NCBI GenBank assembly: GCA_051294375.1
Contig: CM119263.1
Coordinates: 29,587,503-29,651,502, forward strand
From: Paraspadella gotoi
Taxonomy: Eukaryota; Chaetognatha
Length of the DNA stretch: 64,000 nt
Direction of reading: 5' to 3'
Position numbers and translations under genes: made by a program. The first letter of the stretch is position 1, and every line of letters begins with the position of its first letter. The notes below the pieces were generated by a model, which was not told the DNA's origin, did not search any database, and saw only the letters and a program-made list of their open reading frames with translations. Shown here one piece after another: positions 36,487 through 48,256 of the stretch.

Positions 36487-36525
36487 GTCGTCGTCGTNNN
36501 NNNNNNNGTCGTCGTCGTCGTCTTA
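36487..36525. repeat. (GTC)n interrupted by a 10-N gap
   Basis: GTC triplets on both sides of N at 36498-36507, so the gap is most likely more of the same triplet. Confidence 0.95.
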
Positions 36526-36928
36526 CTTCTATCCTCCTCAATATCATTCTATCTCCTCTTCTATATCCTCTTCTATCTCTTCTGTCTCCTCTTCTATCTC
36601 CTCTCATTTCGTTATTGAAAACAGTAAATTTACGTGGAGATAAAAAGATTCAAATCATGATAGAAACATTGAGGTTGTTTTAAGTATCACATTAAAAAAT
36701 GAACAATTAAGCGGCTATCGTCATTTTCACACACTCACCCCTTCTCTCTCCAACGCCCCACCAATCCAACCAACGCCCTCCCTCTCCCCCAATCTTCCCA
36801 ATTTTTCCCAGGATAGATCTCAATTCCGCTCCTCATTTTCCCCGCCCTCTTTTTGCTCCTTTTAATCCCTTGGCTCCTTTTAATCCTTTGCTCCATTTCA
36901 TTCTTTGCTCTTTTTTTCTCTGTCCGCC

Positions 36929-36929
<1 letters not shown>
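36526..36929. other. Pyrimidine-rich DNA
   Basis: CTCCTCTTCTAT words at 36530-36605; otherwise nothing. Confidence 0.5.
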
Positions 36930-36970
<41 letters not shown>

Positions 36971-37165
36971 TCTCTCTCTCTCTCCTCTCTCTCTCTCTCT
37001 ATCTCTCTCTCTCTTCTCTCTCTCCCACTCTCCAAAACCGACAGGCCCCATTTCTCGCTATCTGATTGGTTCGTGAGATCTTCCATCCTCGTCCAATCAA
37101 AAAAGTTCTTTTCATCCAACTTTTTTTTTCTTGATTCCGAATTCAGAGGAAGACCTTTTTAATCT

Positions 37166-37247
<82 letters not shown>

Positions 37248-37252
37248 CTTTT
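36930..37252. repeat. Two (CT)n clusters
   Basis: Interrupted CT repeats at 36930-37025 and 37164-37250, close to the left boundary of the inverted 10-kb segment. Confidence 0.95.
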
Positions 37253-37689
37253 CATGCTTGCTAGGGAAGGGTTTCTTTGTATCGGTTTCCCTTCTGCTTG
37301 CTTTGGAAACGGTTTTCTTGGTAACTCTTTATGCTTGGTAAAAGATTGATTCTTTGTGCCAGAATCTTTTCTACATCATAGTTTTTTATTTATATTTTTT
37401 TTATCAATTCCTGCTTAGTATGAAGCAATTGATTGTATCACACGCACTCTCTCTAAATGCTTGGTTGAAACTTAAATTCACCAAATCTTCACTTAGTGTT
37501 GTGAATTCACTTTTGGGTCGAGACGTGATTTCACTGTTTGTCTTTCCTATTTTCACTCTTGTCGTATTTTCAAACGGATTTCAAATTTCCGTTGGCAAAT
37601 TTTTCCCCATTTTCTGCCTTTGAATGTTTTAATTCTTGCCGATTTTCTTGATAATAATTTCGATTACATGCCAGTGTCATGAAATGGCG

Positions 37690-37912
37690 TTATAATTTTT
37701 GTTTATGACATTCCTCGTCATTGATACTGTCATTAATTGCCATTGACTGCCATTGTCACTAATTGCCATTTTCTGCCATATTGCTATTGACTGTCACCGT
37801 TATTAATTGACAGTCTTTTCCACTGTTAAAAATTGCCATTCTTCGCCCTTGCCATTAATAGCCATTCCCCGCCATTGCCATTAATTGCCATTCTCTGCCA
37901 TTTTATTACAGA
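37690..37912. repeat. TGCCATT-word region (L arm)
   Basis: Degenerate tandem TGCCATT(G/A)(A/T)C words with ATTGCCAT cores; inverted copy at about 58695-58935. Confidence 0.8.
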
Positions 37913-38703
37913 TTCCGTTCGACCTCGGAGTTTATGGCGACCGCGTTTGATCTACATTCTGTCGATTAAGGTCACGACGAAAACTTCGCCTTCGGGCCGC
38001 GGCGAACGACGGCGAACGACGGCGAACGACGAAGGGGCGACGGCGAATTCGATTGGTCTCCCAGCGACGACGATAAACTGTATATATCGCCGTATATGTC
38101 GGTTTATCGTTTGATCGTGAGCGGCATTCGGAACGGTATCTGTCGTTCTTTGAACAGTATCGATCAGTATAAAGCTGATTATAAATAAACAGTCGGTGTT
38201 TCACACTGAAGAAGAAAAAAAAGAGAAAAGAAAAAAAAAAGAAAAAATAAACAGCAACTTGCGGTTTTGTTCAGGACTTCAGGTGTCATTTTTCAGTCTC
38301 ACTACTAAAATATACTTAGCTTATCAGTAGGCAGGCATTGAGCCAAGTTCGCCCAGCCTTGAAACGTGACACCTTCACTTGTGACACGATTGCTCAACCC
38401 ATGACCATTAGGTACCAGGATCTATCCCTCGACACAATGGAGCACACCTAAATGCCCAAAAAATTATTCCCCCTTTGGGCCAATGGGCATACTTGATATA
38501 TAGAGGCTATCCCTTGGTATGACTCCCCGGCGTCGCCAATCGCCACCCGCCAGGCTTTTATTCTGACGGTCTACTTGTAGGGAAGCGAGAGGACGGCCGT
38601 ACATCGCTTTAGGGGCTCAAGCCCAGAACAGAAGATAGAGCTATTAATGCAGGATTTACATGTCCTTGTTATATACATTTTCATATTCATATTCATATTC
38701 ACC

Positions 38704-38746
38704 AGTCTCTTCGGAGGCGTGGGTTCGAATCTCACCGCTGCGACCA
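38704..38746 (+). other. 3' part of tRNA-Ser ending in CCA (L arm)
   Basis: Reads as a tRNA-Ser 3' third: a variable arm (CTCTTCGGAG), the T stem-loop GTGGG-TTCGAAT-CTCAC, the acceptor strand CGCTGCG, a discriminator A and CCA. Nuclear tRNA genes do not encode CCA. This therefore points to a reverse-transcribed tRNA end or, read on the minus strand (TGG TCGCAGCGG...), to a tRNA-Ser primer-binding site. The 5' two thirds of a tRNA are absent, so it is not a functional tRNA gene. Confidence 0.8.
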
Positions 38747-38850
38747 CATTTAAGTAAAGTCGATTTTATTCTCAGAAAAGTCAGAAGCAAAGACGGTGTC
38801 AGAATTTGAGACAGATGGATTCAGTACAAAATTTATACAGGTCAATCGGA
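38747..38850 (-). mobile_element. LTR-like end abutting the tRNA-Ser complement (L arm)
   Basis: Reading the minus strand towards the tRNA complement: TGTATAAATTTTG (TATA-like), then GAATAAAATC (polyadenylation-type hexamer), then about 15-20 bp, then TGGTCGCAGCGG. This order (TATA, AATAAA, short U5, primer site) is that of an LTR retroelement. The expected CA end of the LTR is not evident, and no gag or pol follows, so it would be a remnant or a small non-autonomous (TRIM-type) element. Upstream LTR boundary is not defined. Confidence 0.45.
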
Positions 38851-39185
38851 TCATCGACACGGGCTCGTTTTCCCCTTGGGCATGAAGCCCGTCTTCTCAT
38901 TGGTCCGATTCGACGATGATTCATCCAATCAGAGAGTCCTCGTTAGATTTATTCCGAGTCGCGGATCAGATTTCATCTGCGATTATCAATCATATCAGAT
39001 TTTCCATTTTCATTATCCTAGTTCATCTCAGTTTTCCATTTACCACATTTTTTCTCCTTTTTTTTTCAGCGACACTTTTTTCCATTTGGCTGCCGATTAA
39101 CCGACTTTTCCTCACCTCGCATTTCGCTTTTATACTCTTTGCCTTACCTTTTAGACTCTGCGACGACGAAATTAAGGCCGTTGAG

Positions 39186-39285
39186 GACGACGACGAACGA
39201 CGAACACGACGACGACGAACACGACGACGACGAACGACGGACGACGACGATGACGACGACGAACGACGACGACGACCAAACACAT
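39186..39285. repeat. GACGACGAAC triplet repeat (L arm)
   Basis: GAC triplets with GAACGACGAACA interruptions; inverted copy at 57350-57445. Confidence 0.9.
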
Positions 39286-40276
39286 AACCAGATCGACGTC
39301 TTTTCAATGTCGCGATGTTTATCAGTTTTTTTATTAGCCTTTTTATATCCGCCTCTCTTTTTTTTTTATCAGTTTTTTTATCAGTCTTTTTATCACTTTA
39401 TTTACGAGGAAACCCTTTTCCTAGAAATAATCATTAACGTGGAGTTTAACTCTTTTTTTTTTCTTCGCCGAAAGTGGGCGTGACTGCGTGAAGAGAGAGA
39501 GCGTCGTGAAAAAAAAAACTTGAAAGAGCGAATCGTCATAAAACTAAAACATTAATCGTGAAAATATTCTTGAAAGATAAATCACCGAACGACGGAGGGA
39601 AAAAAAATAATCACGGAAAATCGACGAAATTCACCGAAACGCGTGAGACTGAACCCAATAATTCACATCGAACGATCACATCTGACCAAAAAATAAGAAC
39701 AAAACGTTATTAATGAAAGACGAACAAATGAAGCTCCAACCAAAAAAAAAAAATATCAATAATTTTTTTTATGCTGAGAGAATGTTGCTTCTTCCCTTTT
39801 TGGGAATAGAAAGCAGGGAAGAAATAAAGGGCATGGAGGATAGGGCTTTGCTTGTTAAGGCATACTCTAGAAAAGTCTAGGTCATGGTCGGTCTTAGATT
39901 GTGGGCGTGTTAATTACAAAGAGAGGCAGATAGTTGGGAGAAACGGGCAGAGACGGTTGGCCAGAATTGGCGAGATTTGCCGGGTCGGGTGGAGCGGAAT
40001 TGGTAAGGAATTAGAGAAGCTCAAAATTATAGGAGTTTCAGGTACTAAAAAAGACGGACAGCCGCGGGTAATTCTTTCAAACGCTAGAAAAAAAAAAGAA
40101 ACTGAAAAAAACGAATTTCAACTGAGGCCGAAAAAAAATAAACGAAAGAGTAAAAAAAAAAAAAAAAGAAAAAAAAACTTGTAAAAATAAAAATCGTCGT
40201 TAGAAAGAAAAACCCAAGAGAGGCGAACGCCGTCGGTGACCGCAAATAAACGTCAGGGAACCATTACTTCCTTTGG

Positions 40277-40580
<304 letters not shown>

Positions 40581-40630
40581 TATGAAAACAGTTGCGCGCA
40601 GATAAACTTCAAGAAAGTGCAATCACAGAA

Positions 40631-40730
40631 TTATATATAAAGATGCGATCACCCAAAGGCCAACCATGTTGCGCGCACTCAAACCGTCCGCGCATGCGCT
40701 CACTCTAACCGTCGGCGCATGCGCTCACCT
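40631..40730. promoter_or_regulatory. Promoter-like block: TATATAAAG and two NRF-1-type palindromes (L arm)
   Basis: TATATAAAG at 40634-40642 and two perfect copies of GCGCATGCGC at 40690-40699 and 40715-40724, 25 bp apart. GCGCATGCGC is the core of the NRF-1 (insect Ewg) binding site, typical of housekeeping promoters. It is close to the CCAAT-box minisatellite at 40879-41100. No downstream open reading frame can be tied to it. Confidence 0.45.
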
Positions 40731-40878
40731 ACGTGCACGCAATCAGGCCACGCCCACCGGAAAAACTCGGGTGCGAAAGACGACGGATCAAAACGCGAAG
40801 ATGATGAATGAGTTTTTGGCGTCAAATATCGAATCTAGAAGCGAAATCCTTTTGACGACGAAAACGCCTCCGATTTTG

Positions 40879-41100
40879 ATGATTGGCTCATTCGTCACTG
40901 ATGAGGATGATTGGTTGGATCGTTTAATGATTGGCTCATTCATCACCGATGGAGATGATTGGTTGGATCGTTTTGGCCGTGATTGGCTCATTCGACACCA
41001 ATGGAGATGATTGGTTGGATCGTTTAATGATTTGCTCATTCGTCACCGATGAAGGTGATTGGTTGAATCGTTTTGACCGTGATTGGCTCATTGGTTACCG
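40879..41100. repeat. ~50-bp minisatellite carrying nine ATTGG (CCAAT) boxes (L arm)
   Basis: Alternating GATTGGCTCATTC and GATGATTGGTTGGATCG words at about 48-50-bp period. The minus strand holds nine CCAAT pentamers. Inverted copy at 55530-55770. Confidence 0.85.
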
Positions 41101-41841
41101 ATGGGGATATCTGAGTTACGACAGTTGAAATGGATTAGTGCTTTCCAATTGCTATTTAACTATCGGAATTCGAAAATCCATTGCAACATAAAATCTTGAT
41201 GGAAAACCGATCGATAGGAATCTTGCACGCCAACTCAAATGGCGTAATTGCCAACAGCAATGGCATTTCCTTTTCGGTTCCATCTGCTCATTTCCGATTT
41301 CACCTTTGGTTTCCGGTTCCGACATCAGCTTCACTTCGAAATCCGATTCACAGACGCATGTGAAAAATCGTCAACTTATCGCGAATTCACCAAATGGACT
41401 GTGACCAGCGTGAAAAGCAAATGGTTCACGGAACGGGTCCCCGAAAAAGTCCGGCAAATGGTTCGGGAAGTGGGTCACGCAATGGCAACCGAATGAGATG
41501 GACAACAAGTGATTTCAACAATGATAGGATTGCTAGGTAGACTATCTGGGCCTGGGGCACCCAATGCTCATGATAAAGGGTCTATACATAAAACGAATAA
41601 ATATGTATTACTAATAGACCGGATTATGGCAAAGTCTAAATATTGACACTATTTTTAGACAATAGGGTTCGCGGGTCATACTTTTAAATGGCCTGAGGAA
41701 ATCGAAACGCGTTGGTGGAACAACAAACAACATCAACAACAACAACAACAAAAACAACAACAACAATCACCGAATCTGTGAACCAAGAGGAAACATGTTT
41801 CTCTGTTTCGTGTGGACGTGGCGAACAATTCAACGCCAAAC

Positions 41842-41911
<70 letters not shown>

Positions 41912-41936
41912 TTCTCTTTGTCTCTCTCGCTCTCTC
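41842..41936. repeat. (CT)n microsatellite (L arm)
   Basis: CT with CTTT interruptions near the end; inverted copy at about 54676-54794. Confidence 0.97.
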
Positions 41937-42400
41937 AGTCTGGGAAAATCGAGAAATCTTTCCCAGAGTCCGATTTTTCGTCGAGTGGAAGAGAGAGAGA
42001 GAGAGTGTGAGTGGGAGGGAGACAGAGAGGGAGAGAGTGAAGGATGAAGGGAAAAAGAGAAATAAAGTGTAAGAGTAGAAAAAAATATTTAATAAAGTAA
42101 ATAAATATTTAGAAATAGAGTGAAACATGAAAGTTCAGGGAATAAAATAAGATTAAAAATGTTTAAATATATTAAAAAAGGAAAAATTGAGGAATAAAGA
42201 ATATTAAGGAGAATAAAGACGATAAAATGGATAACAAAAGAGTGAAATAGTGAATCGAATTATGGGGAAAGAGTAGAAAAGGATGGAAGAGTGGAAACAA
42301 TAGAACTTGGAAGAGTGGAAGAGATGACGTCTCAATTTCCCACTTCATAGTCGCTTCGACATAAAAGCTATTCTCTCATCTCCACGTCTCGACATCTGGG

Positions 42401-42526
<126 letters not shown>

Positions 42527-42849
42527 GAAGATGCGATAAAGAGCCGAACTTTTAAGGAGTCTCTCTTTTACATTCTCTTTCAAACTCAGAAAAAAACTCG
42601 TTAAAAAAAATAATAATAATAATTTTTTCAACCACAAATCAGATAAAAAGTTTCAAAGTCTTAAAAATCAACCAAAAGTCAAAACCTTCACTTTTTTGTC
42701 ATTTTGAGATTGTCATTCTGCCATTAATGACATTTTTCGTAACTTTTATCTATTTTTTTAAACCCGATTTATTGATGAATACTTTAAATATATATTATCT
42801 CTAAGTACTTACTTACCTTATCCTCCCATCCTCTCGCTCTTAACACCAT

Positions 42850-43145
42850 CCACTTTTCCCCAGCCCCAGCCAAATTCCCAGTCGAAACCAAATCCATAAC
42901 CCCAGCTCCAGCTCTGGCCCGAACCGCAGCCCAATATCCACCCCAGCACTAGCGCCATCGACAGCCCCAGGTTCAGGTTCATCCCATCCCCATTAGTATC
43001 CCTGGCCCCAGCTGTAACCAAATCCCAGACCCAGTTCTAGCCCAAGCCAAATCCCAAGTCCAAGCCCCACCCCAAAACCTACACCAACCCCAGCCCGATC
43101 CTGATCACCACCCACTGCTCCAGCCAAAGCCCCAGCACCCCTCGT
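42850..43145. repeat. CCCAGC/CCAAATC hexamer-like repeat (L arm)
   Basis: Degenerate six-base words (CCCAGC, CCAAAT, CCCAGA) over about 290 bp; inverted copy at 53500-53800. Confidence 0.85.
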
Positions 43146-43231
43146 AAAGACCAGAACCTCAAATTCTCGAGGGAATCGTGCGTCAAAATTATCGATGGTC
43201 GCAGGATAAGGGAAGCTATATACAAAGAGAG

Positions 43232-43448
43232 NNNNNNNNNNNNNNNNNNNNNNNNNNNNNNNNNNNNNNNNNNNNNNNNNNNNNNNNNNNNNNNNNNNNN
43301 NNNNNNNNNNNNNNNNNNNNNNNNNNNNNNNNNNNNNNNNNNNNNNNNNNNNNNNNNNNNNNNNNNNNNNNNNNNNNNNNNNNNNNNNNNNNNNNNNNNN
43401 NNNNNNNNNNNNNNNNNNNNNNNNNNNNNNNNNNNNNNNNNNNNNNNN
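43232..43448. other. Assembly gap (217 N) inside (GA)n
   Basis: Flanked by AGAG on both sides. The inverted arm shows only about 90 bp of CT-rich sequence here (53322-53410), so the true gap is probably GA repeat of that order. Confidence 0.95.
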
Positions 43449-43709
43449 AGAGAGAGAGAGAGAGGAAATAAATATCTCGATAAGAAATGAGAATTTACGC
43501 TCAACACGTCTTTGCCTGATTTACTTTCATTTTTGACGTCGAGTATTTTTATTGAGATGCGTCGCTGCATGCCTCATTGACTATTTTTTAATTCCCTTTG
43601 CTAAATATATTATAAAGTCATTTGATAAGTGAGCTAACTGTGATGCGTCCCTTCTTTGTGTTGAGCTGCTTGTTCGATACTAAAGTTCAAAGATCTTAAA
43701 ATTACTGAT

Positions 43710-43811
43710 NNNNNNNNNNNNNNNNNNNNNNNNNNNNNNNNNNNNNNNNNNNNNNNNNNNNNNNNNNNNNNNNNNNNNNNNNNNNNNNNNNNNNNNNNNN
43801 NNNNNNNNNNN
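43710..43811. other. Assembly gap (102 N)
   Basis: The inverted arm near 53060-53095 reads continuously across this position with only a short ATCATTATATTCATCAG stretch, so little sequence appears to be missing. Confidence 0.9.
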
Positions 43812-44739
43812 TGATTAGAAATTGTAAAATAATGAATGAGTTGAGATCGACAAATCTTCTTTGCTTTCTGCTCGTTTTCCATTTTACTTACGTATCATTT
43901 AAATTTTCTCGAGTTTTCTTACTTTTCATTCTTTACTAATTTGGTTTTATAAATTTTTAAAAATTTTTTACATTAATTTACAAAACAAAAGTTAGGTTAA
44001 TTTAGTTATTACTTAAGATAAAAAGATATCTATGTAGTAATATATACACCTGTTCTGATGGTATCATCATAGATGCAGAAAACCCGGAAACAGAGAAAAG
44101 GATTACTTACTTAAATTGTATGTATGATATGTACAATGAAACAACGAAAAAAATGGGGAAAAAAGGGGACCAACCAAAAAGACTAATAGCTATAAAACAG
44201 AAAATAAAAAGGAAAATAAAGAGAAAATAAATAAGAAAAAAAAAGAAAATAAAAGAGAAAATAAAAAAGAGAATAAAACGGACGATAAAACAGGATGTCT
44301 TTTCGCGGCAGAAGTTTGATTCCCTCCAGTTTCCACGATTCCATTGCATTTTCCGGTTGACGCAAGTCAGAGACGCTGACACAGTTCCATTTTAGATGCA
44401 GTTCCATCTCAAACGCGGTTCCATCTACAAACCTGTTCCATCTCAAACGAGGTTTCATCTCAAAGTTTTTCGTCTAATGGTGTTTCTGTCGGCAGGTTGC
44501 CATCTGGTTCTTTCTCTTCCCAACGTCAGTATGAGAATTATATTTCATATCAATAATGATACAGTAGCATACATCAGCAACAAAAACAAACCAAATAAAA
44601 ACAGAATTAAAGACGTTAACGTGAAGGAAAACTAAGCTACGAGATATTTCTATATTTTTCATAGAAAATAAGACAAACTTTATTTTTCGTCAAAGTTAAA
44701 CGTTTCATGATATCGTTCAGGACTAATTTTGAAAATATT
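43812..44739. other. AT-rich DNA of L arm
   Basis: Contains GTTCCATCTCAAACG words at 44385-44465. No gene; short Phe-rich frames are compositional. Confidence 0.5.
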
Positions 44740-45160
44740 TATAAAGTTCAGGGTAACCAAAACATTCTCTTAGGTTTCTGATGCTTTCCATCGATGCCAG
44801 CCAAAGATCTTACGAATTCCATTATTAATGGCTACATTTAGTTGGTACATATCTTTACAACAAAAGTCTTTAAGCTTCACAGCCATATCGTAGTACTGAA
44901 GACACAATTACTGTAAAATAATTGTAACAAAACTGCTTCATTTGGTTTGTGTAATGCATTCAAAATACTATTGTGAGGATCTATAAAAGGACATTAGATC
45001 AGGTGTGGGATCGAAATCAAAATTATTTCCAGATTTTAAGTTAAATCCTAAATATTTCCAACTCGTGACTCTTTCGATAGGACATGAATCAACATTTAAA
45101 TACCCAGTACCAATCCCATTAATCGTTTTTCTGCTAAAAATCATGTACTGTGGCAGCAAG
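44740..45160 (-). mobile_element. Decayed non-LTR retrotransposon reverse transcriptase end (L arm)
   Basis: Minus strand at 45159-44968 reads a 63-residue open stretch with QYMIFSRK, then ERVTSWKYLGFNL. This matches the thumb-region pattern of LINE reverse transcriptases (K-x-Y-M-x-F-S ... R-V-x-x-x-K-Y-L-G). Downstream on the same strand, in shifted frames, lie LRYGCEA-like and IFGWHRWK/LRECFGYPELY-like segments, in the order expected for LINE C-termini. Frameshifts and stops show it is dead. Clade not assigned. Inverted copy at 51666-52130. Confidence 0.65.
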
Positions 45161-46300
45161 ACTTAAAGCTGCCTCACTGCTGTCGTCCTCAGCCTCGTCT
45201 CAATGGCTGAGAGGCTAAATCATCTCATTCCATCCGTGCGTCCGGGTTCAATCCCTGGGTATCCCGGTTCTGGCCTTAAATGTGACGGTGCCGGTATAAA
45301 CATGCCAGTGACAGGAGGCGGTCACTGAGGGTCCGCAGCCCCTACGCCAGTTGGTGAGATACCCCGCTTAGGGTATGCATATCACGCCTATGCCTACTTC
45401 TCTGGTAACGCTCCAGACTCGCTCGCTCGCTCGCTCGCCCGCCCCGCTCGCTCTCACTATGGCAATGAGATCAAAACCTTCTCTCAGACATCTCCTCAGG
45501 ATTGAGGCCCCTGTGGAGAAGTCTGGTGGGGGATCCTGTGGCAGCAAGACTTAAGCTGCCTCACTGCTGTCCGTCCTCAGCCTCATCTCAATGGCCTGAG
45601 CAGGCTAAATCATCTCATTCCATCCGTGCGTCCCGGGTTCAATCCCTGGGTATCCCGGTTCTGGCTTAAATGTGACGGTGCCGGTGATAAACATGCCAGT
45701 GACAGGAGGCGGTCACTGAGGGTCCGCAGCCCCTACGCAGTTGGTGAGATACCCCGCGCCCCGGGTATCACAGGCTATCCTCCCGGTTGCCATAAGTGGT
45801 GAGCCGCTACTTCGAACACGCAACCTTCTCAGGGTACGCTACGACAAACGCCTATGCCCTGCCGACTTTCGGGTACGCTACGACAAACGCCTATGCCCCT
45901 GGGGTACGCCTACGACAAACGCCTATGCCCCCACACTCGCGCTCTCTCTCTCTCTCCCACTATGGTAACAGTCTTGTCAGACACCTCTCAGGCTTGAGAA
46001 CCTGAGTGATGTCTTGGTCCCCGGGATCCTGTGCGCGTATATTCACACCGCTCACAGACCCACCATCCGTCAAGCCAAATTCCATTGTCTCAGAGTGGGA
46101 ACACACACCATCCAGGCCGCGTTATGTTCCATCCAACAGTCCTAACGACTCCTCTGCGTTGCCCCAAAGCGAGACCTCCTAGGGAGTAACCGCGCCAGTG
46201 ACTGAGGCGTCACCTGAGGGTCGGAAGCCCCAAAGCCAACAGTGAGATGCCCCTTCCCAATGGGCATTCACAGGCAACCGGCTGTGTGCCATAGTACTTT
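45150..46300 (+). mobile_element. Composite of two tRNA-like SINE units (L arm)
   Basis: Two units, starting at about 45150 and 45537, share GTGGCAGCAAGACTTAA and a tRNA-like head. Unit 1 has A box TGGCTGAGAGG at 45204-45214 and B box GGTTCAATCCC at 45245-45255. Unit 2 has its A box split by insertions (about 45592-45604) and B box at 45636-45646. Spacing fits an internal RNA polymerase III promoter. Bodies share GTGACAGGAGGCGGTCACTGAGGGTC, then diverge. Unit 2 carries three copies of a ~30-bp TACGACAAACGCCTATGCCC word (45833-45930). It lies in a 1.4-kb block absent from the partial copy at 48528-49357. Confidence 0.7.
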
Positions 46301-47273
46301 GTTTTTTGGAAATTAAAATGCAGTATTTCATTGCATCGGGTGCGTTTAGCGATTAAAAACACATCTTGCATATCTCATCGAGTTTCTTTGTGGAATTTCC
46401 ACAATCCATTTAAATTTCTTTTAAGCCAAATATTTTAATTCAATATTCAATGCAGTTCATAATGATTATTAAACACTGTACTTGAATTGAAATATTGGCA
46501 AATAAGAAAATGCACTTGTAAAAGGAAACTGCGTGCGCCGATTATCAAAAAACTTTATCTTTTGTGTATCCAACGTGAAATTCATCCATTCAGGGCATCA
46601 TGTCATCTGTTTCCATCTGAGCAATGACAAAATCTTATCTTTACACATTTCACAATCGTGACAGAATTGTTTACATTCAATTCTTTTCTTCTTATTAAGG
46701 TCGACCCATTCTCAGTCGCACCAGGTGCGCGATTATGCCAACGCTCATTTGCATATTCACATCGCACATTCCACTCGCTCTTTTTCGCTCAACTTTTTTC
46801 TTTTCATGAATTATTAAGGAAGATTCTCTTCTTTCTCTTCCATCGAGGAAGAAAAAAAACTTAATTTGGTTAAAATTGAAGAAGAAGAGATTATCAAGTT
46901 TCCCACTTTATTTTCGCTTCATTTTTTTTGCTCTATTTTCGATTCATTACTGAATCATTAAGCGGGTAAGTTATCGTTCAGGTGAGTTCGTCGCCCTGAG
47001 GAACGACGACGCGACGACGACGACGACGACACGGATGTCGACCACAGAAAAGGAAATGATTTTTTTTTTTTACCTTTTTAGTCATTTGCGAATTAAAGTA
47101 ATTAGTTGAGAAAAGTCGATGCTCTACAAATTTGAGAACAAAGGGAAAAAGAAACCGTGATTAATAGTCAATTTGAATTTTTAAATTTGCTGTAATTAAA
47201 GCATGTATAATTTTTTCATGGATTAATTTCCATTAAAATGGATTTTTTTTTAAAAGTCTTGGTTTCTCTCTGT
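46301..47273. other. Distal L arm, non-coding
   Basis: AT-rich. Present three times in the window: here, directly at 48555-49357, and inverted at 49590-50330. Includes an octamer ATTTGCAT near 46748, the imperfect palindrome CGCACC-A-GGTGCG near 46720, and a short GAC tract at 47004-47030. No gene. Confidence 0.7.
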
Positions 47274-47279
47274 CAGTCT

Positions 47280-47316
<37 letters not shown>

Positions 47317-47345
47317 GTCTCTCTCTCTCTCTCTCTCTCTCCCCA
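47274..47345. repeat. (CT)n microsatellite
   Basis: CT repeat with CGTC and CCTC interruptions; inverted copy at 49518-49580. Confidence 0.95.
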
Positions 47346-47480
47346 TGTTCTCCTTACTACATCCTTTAACTGTTTTTTCCAATATTACTTCATATATTTT
47401 CCTCTTTTTCAATTTATATTTTGGAAGAGCCTCTTGTTCTCCCAACTGACTCCGGATTCGACCTCCCGAGTTTTTCCACC

Positions 47481-48106
47481 CGCCGCGAGAGGCGTTTCTG
47501 CCTCTTTTAATTCTCCAAGGACGCCATCTTTGATTCAAGGCCCGCCACCTGGTTTCTCCCGATGCTCTTTTTTTTAACCAGGCGCTTTCGATTTTCTTTT
47601 TTATTTTTTATTTTTGTGAAGAAATTCAGGTGTGTTCCCAAGGAAGTGGGGATATGGGGGATTTTCAGAGTTAAAATATTTATTTAATAAATAAATAAAT
47701 AAATAAATAAATAAATACAAATAAATAAATAATAACATCCGCGTATGTATAAAATGTGCAAACGAGTTGGTTGACTAAAATAGCACTTTGAATTCTCTCT
47801 TCTGATTTCTGAGAAATATTCCGAAAGAGGAAACGTTGGAAGTGAAATACATCAACTGCATTCTCAGTCCTCCTAATTTTTTCCCCTCCAACTTGATGTA
47901 AAAAAAAAATACTAAATCCTAAAACCTAAATAGAAAGAAGGAAAAAGCAAAGAAATTTCCATAGATTATCATTAAAAACTGCCGCTCTGTTTAAGCCGCC
48001 CGCCGACGCTGCCGTCGCCGCCGCCACCGCCGTCGCCGCCGACGCTGCCGCCGCCGTTGAATTTTGCCTTCATTCGCTCGTCGGTTTTCTCATGCAGTTG
48101 GCATCC

Positions 48107-48155
<49 letters not shown>

Positions 48156-48210
48156 CTCTCTTCTCTTCTCTCTCTTCTTCTCTCTTCTCTCTTCTCTCTC
48201 TTCTCTTCTC

Positions 48211-48256
<46 letters not shown>

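Noticed and set aside
38704-38746. Functional tRNA-Ser gene
   Set aside because: Only the variable arm, T arm and acceptor 3' strand are present; the D and anticodon arms are missing and CCA is encoded.
45150-45660. Intact tRNA genes at the A/B boxes
   Set aside because: The boxes fit Pol III promoters but the sequence does not fold into a complete cloverleaf with a matching acceptor stem, and it continues into a repeat body; treated as SINE-like.
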